Shown here: one piece after another, positions 37,667 through 46,954 of the stretch | Layout: each line of letters begins with the position of its first letter | Numbering within the stretch: position 1 is the first letter of the stretch | Assembly: GCF_002813775.1 (NCBI RefSeq) | Contig: NZ_CP020370.1 | Coordinates: 3,745,501 to 3,809,500, forward strand | DNA length: 64,000 nucleotides | Source of the DNA: Candidatus Thiodictyon syntrophicum | Lineage (GTDB): Bacteria > Pseudomonadota > Gammaproteobacteria > Chromatiales > Chromatiaceae | Direction of reading: 5' to 3' | Notes under the pieces: model-generated | Database searches by the model: none | What the model was told of the DNA's origin: nothing | What the model saw: only the letters and a program-made list of their open reading frames with translations | Program-made: the position numbers and the translations under genes

Positions 37667-39483
37667 TGAGACAAGAGACCAGCGACCTGGACCTCGGGGT
37701 CATCGGCAACGGGACCCTGGCCGCCCTGATCGACCGTTACGCCACCGTGGTCTGGTGCGGCTACCCGCGCCTGGACGGCGACCCGGTGTTTTGCAGCCTG
37801 CTCAACGGCCCCCGGTCCTATCGGCCGGAGGAGCCCGACAATGGCGGCTATTTCGCCTGCGAGCTGGTCGGGCCCCTGGCCGAGACCCGGCAGTGGTACC
37901 AGATCAATTCGGCGGTCCTGGTCACCCGGCTCGAGGACCAGGCGGGTAACGCCATCGAGGTCACCGATTTCGTCCCCCGTTTCGTGCAGTTCGAGCGGAT
38001 GTTCCGTCCCCCGACCCTGATCCGGCGGCTGGTGGCCGTGAAGGGCCGACCGCACCTGCGGGTGCGGGTGCGTCCGCGCTTCGCCTACGGCGAGGTATCG
38101 CCGCAGATCACGCTCGGCTCCAACCATGTCCGCTACCAGAGTCAGGCCGGTACCCTGCGTCTCACCACCGATGCGCCGCTGTCCTATGTGGTCGAGGAGA
38201 CGCCCTTCCTGCTCGAGGGCCCGCTCACCTTCATCCTGGGCGGCGACGAATCGCTGACCGCGGGCATCGCCGACACCGCCCGGCGCTTCCTGGAGCGCAC
38301 CCTCGACCACTGGCATAACTGGGTCCGCGCCCTGTCCATCCCCTTCGAGTGGCAGGAGGCGGTGATCCGCGCGGCCATCACCCTGAAGCTGTGCAATTTC
38401 GAGGAAACCGGGGCCATCGTCGCGGCCCTGACCACCTCGATCCCGGAGGCCCCCGGCAGCCAACGCAATTGGGACTACCGTTTCTGCTGGCTGCGCGATG
38501 CCTACTTCGTGGTCAGCGCGCTCAACCGCCTGGGCACCACGCGCGCCATGGAGGCCTATCTCGGCTATATCGCCAATATCGTCGCCGAGAGCGAGGACCG
38601 GATGCTCAAACCCTGCTATGGGATCACCCGCCGGGTCGACCTCGATGAGCGCATCGCCCCGGCCCTGCCGGGATACCGCGGGATGGGGCCGGTGCGGATC
38701 GGCAACCAGGCCCATCTCCAGGTTCAGAACGATGTCTACGGCAGTGTCATCCTGGCCGCGACCCACGCCTTCTTCGACCGCCGCCTGCCGCTCGCCGGTC
38801 ACCCGGCCCTGTTCGAGCGGCTGGAGCATTTGGGTCAGTTGGCCATTGCCGTCTTCGACCAGCCGGACGCCGGCCCCTGGGAACTGCGCAACCGCCCGGC
38901 CGTTCACACCTTCTCCGCCGTGATGTGCTGGGCCGGCTGCGACCGCCTGGCGCGGATTGCGAGCGTGCTAGAGCTGCCCGAGCGCACCGCGCAGTGGCGG
39001 CAGGCGGCCGATCGCCTGCACGCCGAGATCGCCGCGCGGGCCTGGAACCCGACGTTGGGCAGCTTTGTTGCCACCTTCGATGGCGACACCCTGGATGCGA
39101 GCCTGCTGCTCCTGCACGAACTGGATTTCGTCGCTGCCGAGGACCCCCGCTTCATCGGCACCGTCGAGGCGATCGGGCGGACCCTGAGACGCGGCGATCT
39201 ACTCTTGCGCTACGGGGTGGAGGACGACTTCGGCCGGCCCGAGACCGCCTTCACCATCTGCACCTTCTGGTACATCGACGCCCTGGCCGCCCTGGGCCGA
39301 CGCGCGGAGGCGCGCCGGCTGTTCGAGTCCATCCTCGACCGGCGCAATGCACTGGGGCTGCTCTCCGAGGATATCCATCCCGAGACCGGCGAACTCTGGG
39401 GCAACTACCCCCAGACCTATTCCATGGTGGGGCTCATACACTGTGCCGCGCGGCTCTCGCGCAGTTGGGAGGAGGCGCTGTGA
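37663..39483 (+). CDS. GH15-family glucoamylase/trehalase-like glycoside hydrolase
   Basis: The 606-residue cytoplasmic protein has an N-terminal beta-sandwich (DLGVIGNGTLAALIDRYATV; GDPVFCSLLNG) and an (alpha/alpha)6 barrel containing the family motif QRNWDYRFCWLRDAYF. Near the C-terminus LLSEDIHPETGELWGNYPQT carries the conserved glutamate region. Relatives hydrolyse trehalose or alpha-glucans. It overlaps otsB by four bases, so one operon encodes both trehalose formation and its likely turnover, or removal of competing glucans. Confidence 0.9.
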   Translation: MMRQETSDLDLGVIGNGTLAALIDRYATVVWCGYPRLDGDPVFCSLLNGPRSYRPEEPDNGGYFACELVGPLAETRQWYQINSAVLVTRLEDQAGNAIEVTDFVPRFVQFERMFRPPTLIRRLVAVKGRPHLRVRVRPRFAYGEVSPQITLGSNHVRYQSQAGTLRLTTDAPLSYVVEETPFLLEGPLTFILGGDESLTAGIADTARRFLERTLDHWHNWVRALSIPFEWQEAVIRAAITLKLCNFEETGAIVAALTTSIPEAPGSQRNWDYRFCWLRDAYFVVSALNRLGTTRAMEAYLGYIANIVAESEDRMLKPCYGITRRVDLDERIAPALPGYRGMGPVRIGNQAHLQVQNDVYGSVILAATHAFFDRRLPLAGHPALFERLEHLGQLAIAVFDQPDAGPWELRNRPAVHTFSAVMCWAGCDRLARIASVLELPERTAQWRQAADRLHAEIAARAWNPTLGSFVATFDGDTLDASLLLLHELDFVAAEDPRFIGTVEAIGRTLRRGDLLLRYGVEDDFGRPETAFTICTFWYIDALAALGRRAEARRLFESILDRRNALGLLSEDIHPETGELWGNYPQTYSMVGLIHCAARLSRSWEEAL

Positions 39484-39590
39484 CATCCCCTGCGCCGCGT
39501 TCAGTCGGCGGGTGAGAGACCTGAAGTGGGCTATACTGCCGCCGATCCTCGTACCGTCGCGGTTGCTCAGTCGGAGAGAATACGAAGCCT

Positions 39591-41198
39591 ATGTATCCAA
39601 ATGTTGTCGGCCTACTCGTCGGGACTCTGTTCTTCGCCTTTTCTCTGACCCCCTCGCTGCTGCCAAGGCCGTTTTTAATTCAGGGCATTCTTTCCGGCCT
39701 GTCATTTTCGGCCGGCTATGGCCTTGGCGTCGCGACGCTAGCCCTGTGGGACTATCTGCAGTTGCCGGTATGGCGCCGGCGCACCGCGATCGTCATCAAG
39801 TCCGGCGCGGCGCTGCTCTGCCTGGTGGTCGCGGTCAGTTTTCTGTGGCAGGCGACCCATTGGCAAAACGCGCTCCGCGAGCTGATGGGCATGGAGGAGT
39901 CAACCGGCCTGCAACCGTTGCTGCTCGGCCCGATCGCCGTGTTGGTGTTCGTCGTCGTGCTGGCGCTGGCCCGCGCGTTCCGCTGGGTGTTTCGGGTTCT
40001 TTCGGTCCAACTGCGGCGTTTCGTGCCGCCGAGAATTTCACATCTCCTCGGTATCGTTGCCGCGGTCGCGCTGTTCTGGTCCGTGATCGACGGGGTTTTG
40101 CTGAGCGGCCTGCTGCATGTCGCCGATCGTTCGTTTCAGCAACTCGATGCGCTGATTCAGCCCGATTTGCCGCAGCCGACCCATTCCGACCAGACCGGCA
40201 GCCTGGCGTCCCTGATCAATTGGGAAGACCTCGGCCGCCAGGGCCGCAGTTTCGTGGCGGGCGGACCCGACGCCAAAGCCCTGAGCGATTTTTTTTCGGC
40301 CCCGCTGCCGGCGCCGATCCGCGTCTATGTCGGCTTGAATTCAGCCGACAGTCCCGAACGCAGAGCGCGTCTGGCACTGGAAGAATTAAAGCGCGTGGGC
40401 GGCTTCAAACGCTCGGTACTGCTGCTGGTGACACCGACCGGCACCGGCTGGATCGATGCAGCGTCGCAGGACCCGGTCGAGTACCTGCATCGTGGCGACA
40501 TTGCCACGGTGGCGGCCCAGTATTCGTATCTGAACAGCCCGCTCGCACTGCTGACCGAGGGCGCGTATGGCGCCGAAATGGCCCGCGTCCTGTTCTCGGA
40601 GGTCTATGGCTACTGGCGCAGCCTGCCCCGCGACGCGCGGCCGAGGCTTTACCTCAACGGATTGAGCCTGGGTTCATTGAACTCCGATCGCTCGTTCGAT
40701 CTTTATGACATCATCGATGACCCGTTCAACGGCGCACTCTGGAGCGGCCCACCCTTCCGCAACGACACCTGGCGGCGCATGACCGATCAGCGCGATCCCG
40801 GATCGCCCGCCTGGCTGCCCCGCTTTCGCGGCGGGTCGGTGGTGCGATTCATGAACCAGGACGGCGGACTGGACCGCGGCGACCAACCCTGGGGGGCCTT
40901 TCGGATCGCCTTCCTCCAGTACGCGAGCGACCCGATCACCTTCTTCAGTCCACAGTCGGCGTGGCGAGAGCCGCAATGGCTGCAGGCACCCCGCGGCCCC
41001 GACGTGTCGCCCGACCTGCGCTGGTTTCCGCTCGTGACAATGCTGCAACTGGCTGCCGACATGGTGGTCGGCGAGACCCCGAAGGGCTTCGGACACGAAT
41101 TCGCGTCGGCACACTACATCGACGCATGGCTGGCGCTGACCGAACCGCAAGGCTGGAGCGACGCCGAGGTGGCGCGGCTAAAGGCGATCTTCAAATGA
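39591..41198 (+). CDS. Membrane-associated alpha/beta-hydrolase (Abhydrolase_9 type)
   Basis: The 535-residue protein has an N-terminal membrane domain of about 200 residues with several helices (LLVGTLFFAFSLTPSLLPRP; IVIKSGAALLCLVVAVSFLW) and a soluble hydrolase domain after about 230. The nucleophile elbow is RLYLNGLSLGSLNSD near residue 355, and GGSVVRFMNQDGGLD follows further on. The N-terminal SLTPSLLPR motif is typical of this poorly characterised family. The start at 39591 follows an AGAGAATACGAAGCCT stretch without a strong ribosome-binding site. Substrate unknown. It is about 100 bp after the trehalose operon. Confidence 0.87.
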   Translation: MYPNVVGLLVGTLFFAFSLTPSLLPRPFLIQGILSGLSFSAGYGLGVATLALWDYLQLPVWRRRTAIVIKSGAALLCLVVAVSFLWQATHWQNALRELMGMEESTGLQPLLLGPIAVLVFVVVLALARAFRWVFRVLSVQLRRFVPPRISHLLGIVAAVALFWSVIDGVLLSGLLHVADRSFQQLDALIQPDLPQPTHSDQTGSLASLINWEDLGRQGRSFVAGGPDAKALSDFFSAPLPAPIRVYVGLNSADSPERRARLALEELKRVGGFKRSVLLLVTPTGTGWIDAASQDPVEYLHRGDIATVAAQYSYLNSPLALLTEGAYGAEMARVLFSEVYGYWRSLPRDARPRLYLNGLSLGSLNSDRSFDLYDIIDDPFNGALWSGPPFRNDTWRRMTDQRDPGSPAWLPRFRGGSVVRFMNQDGGLDRGDQPWGAFRIAFLQYASDPITFFSPQSAWREPQWLQAPRGPDVSPDLRWFPLVTMLQLAADMVVGETPKGFGHEFASAHYIDAWLALTEPQGWSDAEVARLKAIFK

Positions 41199-41312
41199 TC
41201 GGCGAACCACGCACAAGAGCTGCCGCCGCGCGCTCGCCTTGGCCGACCACGCGGCGGGCGAGCGGGAATTGCTGAGTCCTGCCCGGATTCCTTGCGCCCT
41301 TCCATCGCCCTG

Positions 41313-42224
41313 ATGTCACGTTTCAGTTGTTTCGGCAGACCCCCAGGGCCCCGCCCCGACGCGGACCCGGGCAGCACGGCCCGGGTCGGCCCGCGGGACG
41401 CGGCTGGCCGTCCGGTGACCGCGGGGGCGCCCCTGTCCGTCGTCAACGGCAACAGCACGCCCGCCATCAGCCTCGCCCAGGCGGGGAGCGGGAGCAGCGG
41501 CTTCCTGTCCGCCGCCGACTGGGCCAGTTTCAACGCCAAGGGCAACGGAACCGTGACCCAGGTCTCGGGCCTGGGTGCAATCTCGGTCGCCAACGGCACC
41601 AGCACCCCGGTGGTCAGCCTGGGCCTGGTCCCGGTCGCGAACGGGGGCACCGGGGCCACGACCCTGTCCGGGTTCCTGGTGGGCAACGGCACCGGCGCCG
41701 TGACCGGTCAGGCGTCGATCCCGACCACGGCACTCTCGGGCACACTCAACGCGGCCCGGCTGCCGGCCCTGGGGGGCGACATCAGCTCGACGGCGGGGAG
41801 TGCGAGCGCCACCGTGATCCGGCTCCAGGGCCGCGCGGTCGCGGCCACGGCCCCGTCCGAGGGCCAGGTGTTGACCTACAGCACCGCCACCTCGTCTTGG
41901 GCACCCGCGACACCGAGCACGGGGGGCGGCGGACGCAATATTCTGATCAGCCGGTTCGTCGTGCTCCCCGGCACCAGCTTGCCGTCCTATACGACCGTAT
42001 TCGGACCCCAGGCGCTCAGCACCACCGAGTCGTTCGTCCAGCAGGTGATGCCGGTCGCCTGCACCGCCGGCAGTATGATCGGAAGGGTACCGTCGGGGTC
42101 CCTGTCCATCACCGCCACCCTGTTCCGGAACGGGGCCGCTACCGGTGTCAGTTGCAATCTCGCGGGCGGGTCCCAATGCACGGGATCGGGAACGGCGGCC
42201 ATCGCGGGCCGAGCTCGTCGGTGA
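41313..42224 (+). pseudogene. Tail-fibre/surface-protein-like fragment
   Basis: The frame carries motifs frequent in phage tail fibres and related surface proteins: GAPLSVVNGNSTPAISLAQA, SGFLSAADWASFNAKGNGTV and VANGGTGATTLSGFLVGNGT. The N-terminus looks foreign before about residue 40, with no ribosome-binding site, and the C-terminus ends abruptly in GRARR. A shift near 42200 would continue as GPSSSVTSC. I judge it to be truncated at both ends. No other phage genes are nearby. Confidence 0.5.
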
Positions 42225-42653
42225 CCTCCTGTCATTGCGAGATGGTCGTCGTCGATCTGCTCGGCGAGAAGCGCAAGCCGACCTGCAAACCGAGTGGGAT
42301 GGAAGAGGAGACGGCGCCCGAGGCGCCGCCGCCAGAGGACGGGAAGACGGGCGCCGACGGCGCGCGGTCCCGCGAAACGCCCCGGCTTGAACAAGCGTAG
42401 CAAGACCCACCAGTTGACGATCCACCAAGAGATTCCGGTTCCCCCAGTATAGCTTCTGCCGGCGGGATCACGCATAAAGGGCTATTCGGCGCTCCGGCGG
42501 CACCGGGCCGCGACGACCCGCCGGGCAGGGTCGCCAAGGGCCGGTCGGACCCGGCCGGACCCGGGCGACGCAGGGCCAGGCTTGGAATAGGGGCAGCAGG
42601 GGCCCACTCTCTGCCCCACGCACCTTCGTGCCCAACGACAGAGGACCTCAGCC
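42225..42653. other. Gene-free stretch upstream of the SDR gene
   Basis: No supportable gene is present between the tail-fibre-like fragment and the SDR. The first 180 bp may contain a shifted continuation of the fragment. Confidence 0.4.
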
Positions 42654-43367
42654 ATGCCCCCTCCCCTGACCGCCGTCATCACCGGCGCCTATCGCGGCCT
42701 CGGCCTGGAGACCGCCCGCCAGCTCGCAGAGCGCGGCTACCGGGTGATCCTGACTGCCCGGCGCGAGGCCGAGGGCCGGACTGCGGTCGCGGAACTGGCG
42801 GCGGACGGACACGACGTGCTTTTTGTGTCACTGGATGTGACGGCGCCGGCCTCCGCGCTGGCCCTGCGCGATGAGCTGGCGGCGCGGTTCGGACGCATCG
42901 ACGTGCTGGTCAACAACGCCGGCATCTTCCCAGACCCGGGCCCCGGCAGCCCCGCCGCCGGCATCTTCGAGGCCGAGCTCGACACCATCCGCCTGGCCCT
43001 GGAGACCAACACCCTGGCTGCGCTTCGCCTATGCCAATTGTTGATCCCGCTGATGCAGGGCCGGGGGCGCGTGGTCAACGTCTCCTCCGGCATGGGCCAG
43101 CTCAGCGAGATGAACGGCGGCTGTCCCGCCTACCGGCTCTCCAAGGTGGCGCTCAACGCCGTCACCCGCATCTTCGCCGACGAACTGCGCGACACCGGGG
43201 TCAAGGTGAACTCGGTCTGCCCCGGCTGGGTGCGCACCCAGATGGGCGGGCCGGACGCGCCCCTGACCCTGGCCGAGGGCGCCGCGGGCATCATCTGGGC
43301 CGCGACCCTGCCGGACGACGGCCCGAGCGGCGGCTTCTTCCGGCACGGGAAGGCGATCGCATGGTAG
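42654..43367 (+). CDS. Short-chain dehydrogenase/reductase
   Basis: The 237-residue Rossmann oxidoreductase has the cofactor motif TGAYRGLG, the NNAG motif (VLVNNAGIFPDP) and active-site residues Ser (NVSSGMGQL) and Tyr/Lys (YRLSK). The PGWVRTQMGG segment closes the active site. R39/R40 after the second strand (LTARREAEG) favours NADP(H). AGAGGACCTCAGCC lies just upstream of the ATG. The substrate cannot be told; the closest general resemblance is to carbonyl reductase-like SDRs. It stands alone, just before the REP-like cluster. Confidence 0.88.
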   Translation: MPPPLTAVITGAYRGLGLETARQLAERGYRVILTARREAEGRTAVAELAADGHDVLFVSLDVTAPASALALRDELAARFGRIDVLVNNAGIFPDPGPGSPAAGIFEAELDTIRLALETNTLAALRLCQLLIPLMQGRGRVVNVSSGMGQLSEMNGGCPAYRLSKVALNAVTRIFADELRDTGVKVNSVCPGWVRTQMGGPDAPLTLAEGAAGIIWAATLPDDGPSGGFFRHGKAIAW

Positions 43368-43402
43368 ACGCGGGGGATGTAAGCGGATGGGGTCAAGCGG
43401 AT

Positions 43403-43568
43403 GGGGTCAGGTCTTGACTTATGCCTTTCTGAGGAGTGAACGGATGAATGGATGGGGTCAGGTCTTGAGTTCTCCCTGTGGCACAAGTCAAGACCTGATC
43501 CTGCCGTTTCTTGACCCTGCGATTTCTGCACCGCCGTCACGGCGAGGCATAAGTCAAGACCTGACCCC
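43403..43568. repeat. REP-like inverted repeat (GGTCAGGTCTTGACTTATGC)
   Basis: A perfect 24-bp inverted repeat has arms 43403-43426 and 43545-43568. The arm contains GGGGTCAGGTCTTGACTTAT. A second nested pair lies inside (GGGGTCAGGTCTTGAGTT near 43456 and CAAGTCAAGACCTGAT near 43487). Related GGTCTTG wording precedes the RAYT gene at 48642-48660, so this is probably its REP-type substrate family. Confidence 0.8.
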
Positions 43569-43634
43569 ATCCTCACTTGACCCCATCCTCACTCATCCTC
43601 ACTAGACTTGATCCCATCCTCACTCAACCCAACA

Positions 43635-43976
43635 CAACAACCGAGGTACCTGTGCAGTCATCATCCCTAATCTTTACCGCAACACTTTGTGTCCAATTAT
43701 TTCTCGCACCTCAAGCCATGTCCGAGGACACTCCACCTATTAACTGCAAGTCTCCAAAGGCCACAACAGAGGTCAACTATTGCGCTGAAAAGGCCAATGA
43801 AAAAGCCGATCTTGAGCTTAATGCGTTATACAAAAGGCTTCGCGATAAGCTGAACCAAAATGACAAAGACGCGCTCGCCCAAACAGAGCGAAAGTGGGTC
43901 GCTTTACGTGACGAGATTTGTGATTTTGAAACTCAGCCCGCGGAAAACGGCACAGGGTGGTCAGGCTTTAATTCAG
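43635..43976 (+). repeat. 342-bp direct repeat, copy A
   Basis: Bases 43635-43976 recur at 49532-49873, offset by exactly 5,897 bases, with roughly eight substitutions and no gap seen. The repeat covers the start and first 108 codons of the LprI-like gene. Copy A retains the complete gene. Confidence 0.93.
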
Positions 43977-44044
43977 ATTGTCTAACGCGCCTAACAAAGA
44001 ACCGGCTTATTGATTTGAAAAGCGCCCTTGATTTTAGACAATGA
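43652..44044 (+). CDS. LprI-like (DUF1311) secreted protein
   Basis: The 130-residue product starts at GTG 43652 with GAGG five bases upstream; a longer ATG frame from 43577 exists but begins in repeat sequence. It has a signal peptide (FTATLCVQLFLAPQAM) and a lysozyme-inhibitor LprI-type domain: INCKSPKATTEVNYCAEKAN, KADLELNALYKRL, RKWVALRDEICDFE, C-L-T-R-L at the end. The conserved cysteines should form disulfides. LprI proteins inhibit lysozyme in some bacteria; that role is an inference here. The gene is strikingly AT-richer than its neighbours and duplicated in part at 49532. Confidence 0.82.
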   Translation: MQSSSLIFTATLCVQLFLAPQAMSEDTPPINCKSPKATTEVNYCAEKANEKADLELNALYKRLRDKLNQNDKDALAQTERKWVALRDEICDFETQPAENGTGWSGFNSDCLTRLTKNRLIDLKSALDFRQ

Positions 44045-44492
44045 TCACGGAAAAGGCACGGAAAGAAAATCGGGGATGGGGTCACGGGGATGGAGGATTA
44101 CGGTGACAGTTTACTAAATGCACTAAATATGTCAGTCTCTTGGCATGGGAAAAGGCGCCACGCTCAATTATGAATTCAAGAAACGCCTCCGGCGTAGGGA
44201 CTCCGGTTGCCCGGAGCCCCCGCCAGAGACCCGGACGTGCAGTTTTCCCGCATCCGGTTCCTCGGTTGTACGCGCTCATCAAGCAAGCGCGAGGTTTCAC
44301 GCAAACACCAGTTCGTGTTGCAGGCAGCGCGACTCGGTGATACGGGGTTTGGCGACAGTCAGCCGTATTCTTGATTCTCTACTGGTCACCAGAGGATCTA
44401 TGAAATTATTCATCCGCCGAAATCTGGTCAGGCGGCACAAAGTTACTCCCTGTCTAGGGTGTTCAATATTTCACCTATATCGCAAATTAAAT
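44045..44492. other. Gene-free stretch with repeat and intron-like remnants
   Basis: GATGGGGTCACGGGGATGG (44064 onward) and CGGTGACAGTTTACTAAATG (44101 onward) resemble RAYT-associated repeat wording. Around 44228-44260 the minus strand contains GAACCGGATGCGGGAAAACT and GCACGTCCGGG, a stem pattern found in group II introns near their reverse-transcriptase gene. No reverse transcriptase is present. The transposase at 44493-46211 probably ends its element somewhere here. Confidence 0.35.
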
Positions 44493-46211
44493 TCATGCAG
44501 TTTTCGTGTTTGACACAAAATCAATGAGAGCACGCCGACGCCGGGCCAGCATCGACGCACCGAGGTGCGTTGTCGCCCACTGCTCGACATCAATAGTACG
44601 CACCGATTCCATCGCCTCCTGAATCAACGGAGTCGCCAGGTCGGCGATGAAGGCAGGAATCGCAAGCACCAGCTTACCGATCTCCTTGAGCGGCCCCCTG
44701 GTGGTGAAGCATTTGTATTTCCCGAAGACCGATTCGATGATATCGGAGGAGGCCAGCCAGACACTATCAGTCGGGATCTTGGCGGATTCCAATGCGACCT
44801 TCGCGAGAATCTGTTGGGTAAAGGCCGCCGCCCGTGGGGTGAGCGTTGACGGCGGTGGCAGCGTGGCCTGGAGTGATTCTTGGGAGCCCTGCTGAAGACC
44901 CGTGGATTTGAGATGCGACTGAATCAGCTTGGATTGCGCCATCATTTGCGCGTAATCCACCAGGTCATCCCGGTAGGACAGTAGCCAGGCAAAGCCGTCA
45001 AGGAAGCGACTGTACCCGGCGTCCGCTTGCTGCCAGAACACATCGTCGAGCGTATCACTCTCGAGGTCTGAGTGTGTCTGCAGTGCCTGGCAAAAAGCCG
45101 CCCGGTCGGGATAGCGAATGCCGACGATGGCCCGCAATGGGTGCGCCCGGGCGGCGCCGAACCGCGCGCACAGGTGCTCCCATGCCGGCCACTTCAGGAC
45201 GTATTGCGCGCGGATCGCGCTGAAGTCGCCGCGATCATGGTAGGCGAGGACGCGTTGTGCCCACCGCACATGGACATCCAGATTCATAAAACGCGCCTTG
45301 ATGCGCTGCCGAGGCGGCAGCAAGAAGGCGAGATCGGTCTGCTGCAAGGACGACCACGCGCGGCGACAGTGCGCCAGCAAGGACTCCCAGCGCGCATCTC
45401 GGCCCATCTCGGCCTTGAGCCGCGTCGCAATAAGATGCGATATATCATAAGTATAGACGCAGGCAGTGGCGTGCTCCTGAAACAAGGCGATGCCCTTGTG
45501 CAGGTCGCTGCCGTGGTCGGCAACGATCTGGACTGGTGGACCGGTGCGTTGCGCAACGCGCCTGAGCACTTGTGCGACCCACGCTCCCGTGCTGTGTGTT
45601 GTGATCTCCACGGCCAGCACCTGCATGGCGCCGTGACACGGGCTGTAACCGCTCTGGGCCAGTGCACTCACCGGAATACCCAGGATGACGAGGCACTTGG
45701 ACGCCCCCAAGGCGATCGTATGGTCGGCGACGTAGATCCAATCCGTGCGCCATTGCGGTTGGCGATTGAGAATCGCGAGACCGCAGCGATAGACCCAGTT
45801 GAGCACGGTGGTGTGGGCTGGCGCCGCCACCGGGAGTGACGCGCCGAACAGATTCAATACCCGCGCCACCCCGCGGCTGCCGAGCCCCGCGTGCAGATAC
45901 AGCCGCATGGTTAACTGCATGACCATGACCGAATAGTGATGGCCGACCGGCGGGGACAGCGCAAGGTGTGGTGGCTCATCCGCTGGTTCGTCATCCGCCG
46001 GCGCCGCGGCCTCTTCGGCTCCCGTTCGCGCACGCTCCGCCTTTAGCGCACGCGCCTTCCACTGCGCGCGGCTGTGCTCCAGATCCCGAATCTTGACCTC
46101 CGCGGCCCGCAGGCGCTGCTGCCGCTCCAACGCTTTCGCCTTCCAGGCATCACGTGATCGCTGGAACAGGTTGGCCAGACGGCTCGCTGGGCTCTTGAAT
46201 GCATTCATCAC
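44493..46211 (-). CDS. Transposase of an unclassified DDE family
   Basis: The 572-residue protein begins with a basic coiled coil (AWKAKALERQQRLRAAEVKI, about 20-65). A catalytic core follows, with plausible acids D163 (YVADHTIALG), a second D (QIVADHGSDLHKG) and a late E (SDIIESVFGKYK). QLTMRLYLHAGLGSRGVARV looks like a helix-turn-helix. The general layout is that of large ISNCY-type transposases, but I cannot name the family. No clear terminal repeats were found. Base composition is close to the chromosome average and the frame is intact. Confidence 0.7.
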   Translation of the reverse strand: MMNAFKSPASRLANLFQRSRDAWKAKALERQQRLRAAEVKIRDLEHSRAQWKARALKAERARTGAEEAAAPADDEPADEPPHLALSPPVGHHYSVMVMQLTMRLYLHAGLGSRGVARVLNLFGASLPVAAPAHTTVLNWVYRCGLAILNRQPQWRTDWIYVADHTIALGASKCLVILGIPVSALAQSGYSPCHGAMQVLAVEITTHSTGAWVAQVLRRVAQRTGPPVQIVADHGSDLHKGIALFQEHATACVYTYDISHLIATRLKAEMGRDARWESLLAHCRRAWSSLQQTDLAFLLPPRQRIKARFMNLDVHVRWAQRVLAYHDRGDFSAIRAQYVLKWPAWEHLCARFGAARAHPLRAIVGIRYPDRAAFCQALQTHSDLESDTLDDVFWQQADAGYSRFLDGFAWLLSYRDDLVDYAQMMAQSKLIQSHLKSTGLQQGSQESLQATLPPPSTLTPRAAAFTQQILAKVALESAKIPTDSVWLASSDIIESVFGKYKCFTTRGPLKEIGKLVLAIPAFIADLATPLIQEAMESVRTIDVEQWATTHLGASMLARRRRALIDFVSNTKTA

Positions 46212-46423
46212 GTCGTGCGTGCTCCGGCAAGGCGGTCAGATCACCGCGCCAGTAGACTGATCAAGCGTTCGTCGTTTGTCAACGGCTTGGCATGAGAAAG
46301 TGGCGCACGCGTCATCGTACTCCCCCAAGCACAGAACCGACCGCCGGGCCTTCCAGGCAACACGCTTCTTGCATCGACTTTTCGGCGCCTTTTTAGGTCA
46401 GATTGAACACCCTACTCCCTGTC

Positions 46424-46954
46424 ATGCGGTATCGCGAAGCCAAACCGGAAGAACTTGAGCGGGTGCTCCAGGTGCATGCGCTCGCCTTCAGCCGCCAAGA
46501 CGAGTCCCTTCTCGTCGCCAAGCTCCTGCAAGACGAGACCGCGCTGCCGGTGCTCTCTTGCGTCGCCGAAGAAGACGGTGCCGTTATAGGTCATGCGCTG
46601 TTCACGGCACTGGGCCTGGTCGGCACCAAGGTCCCCGTTGAGTGCGCTATCCTGGCTCCGTTGGCGGTACTGCCAGGGCGCCGGAACGCAGGTGTCGGGC
46701 GCAATCTCATCGAGTACGGGTGCCGGGAGCTACGCCGGAGAAGAACCAGGCTCTTGTTCGTGCTCGGCGACCCGGGTTACTACACCCGTTGCGGGTTTCA
46801 ACCCGCTATCCCGCACGGGCTCCGTGCCCCGTACACGATCACGCCGGAGGAGGCCTGGATGGTTCGGCCCCTGGGTCCGCACATTCTGGGTACCGTCGAA
46901 GGCACCGTGGTCTGCGCCCGGTCGCTTCAGCCCGAGCCGTACTGGAGAGAATAG
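46424..46954 (+). CDS. GNAT-family N-acetyltransferase (YhbS-like)
   Basis: The 176-residue protein starts MRYREAKPEELERVLQVHAL at 46424. Motif B/D strands (VIGHALFTALGLVG; CAILAPLAVLP) precede the acetyl-CoA loop GRRNAGVGRNLIEYG, and FVLGDPGYYTRCGFQPAIPH closes the fold as in YhbS-type acetyltransferases. The acceptor is unknown. It lies between two mobile elements and may be cargo. Confidence 0.85.
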   Translation: MRYREAKPEELERVLQVHALAFSRQDESLLVAKLLQDETALPVLSCVAEEDGAVIGHALFTALGLVGTKVPVECAILAPLAVLPGRRNAGVGRNLIEYGCRELRRRRTRLLFVLGDPGYYTRCGFQPAIPHGLRAPYTITPEEAWMVRPLGPHILGTVEGTVVCARSLQPEPYWRE

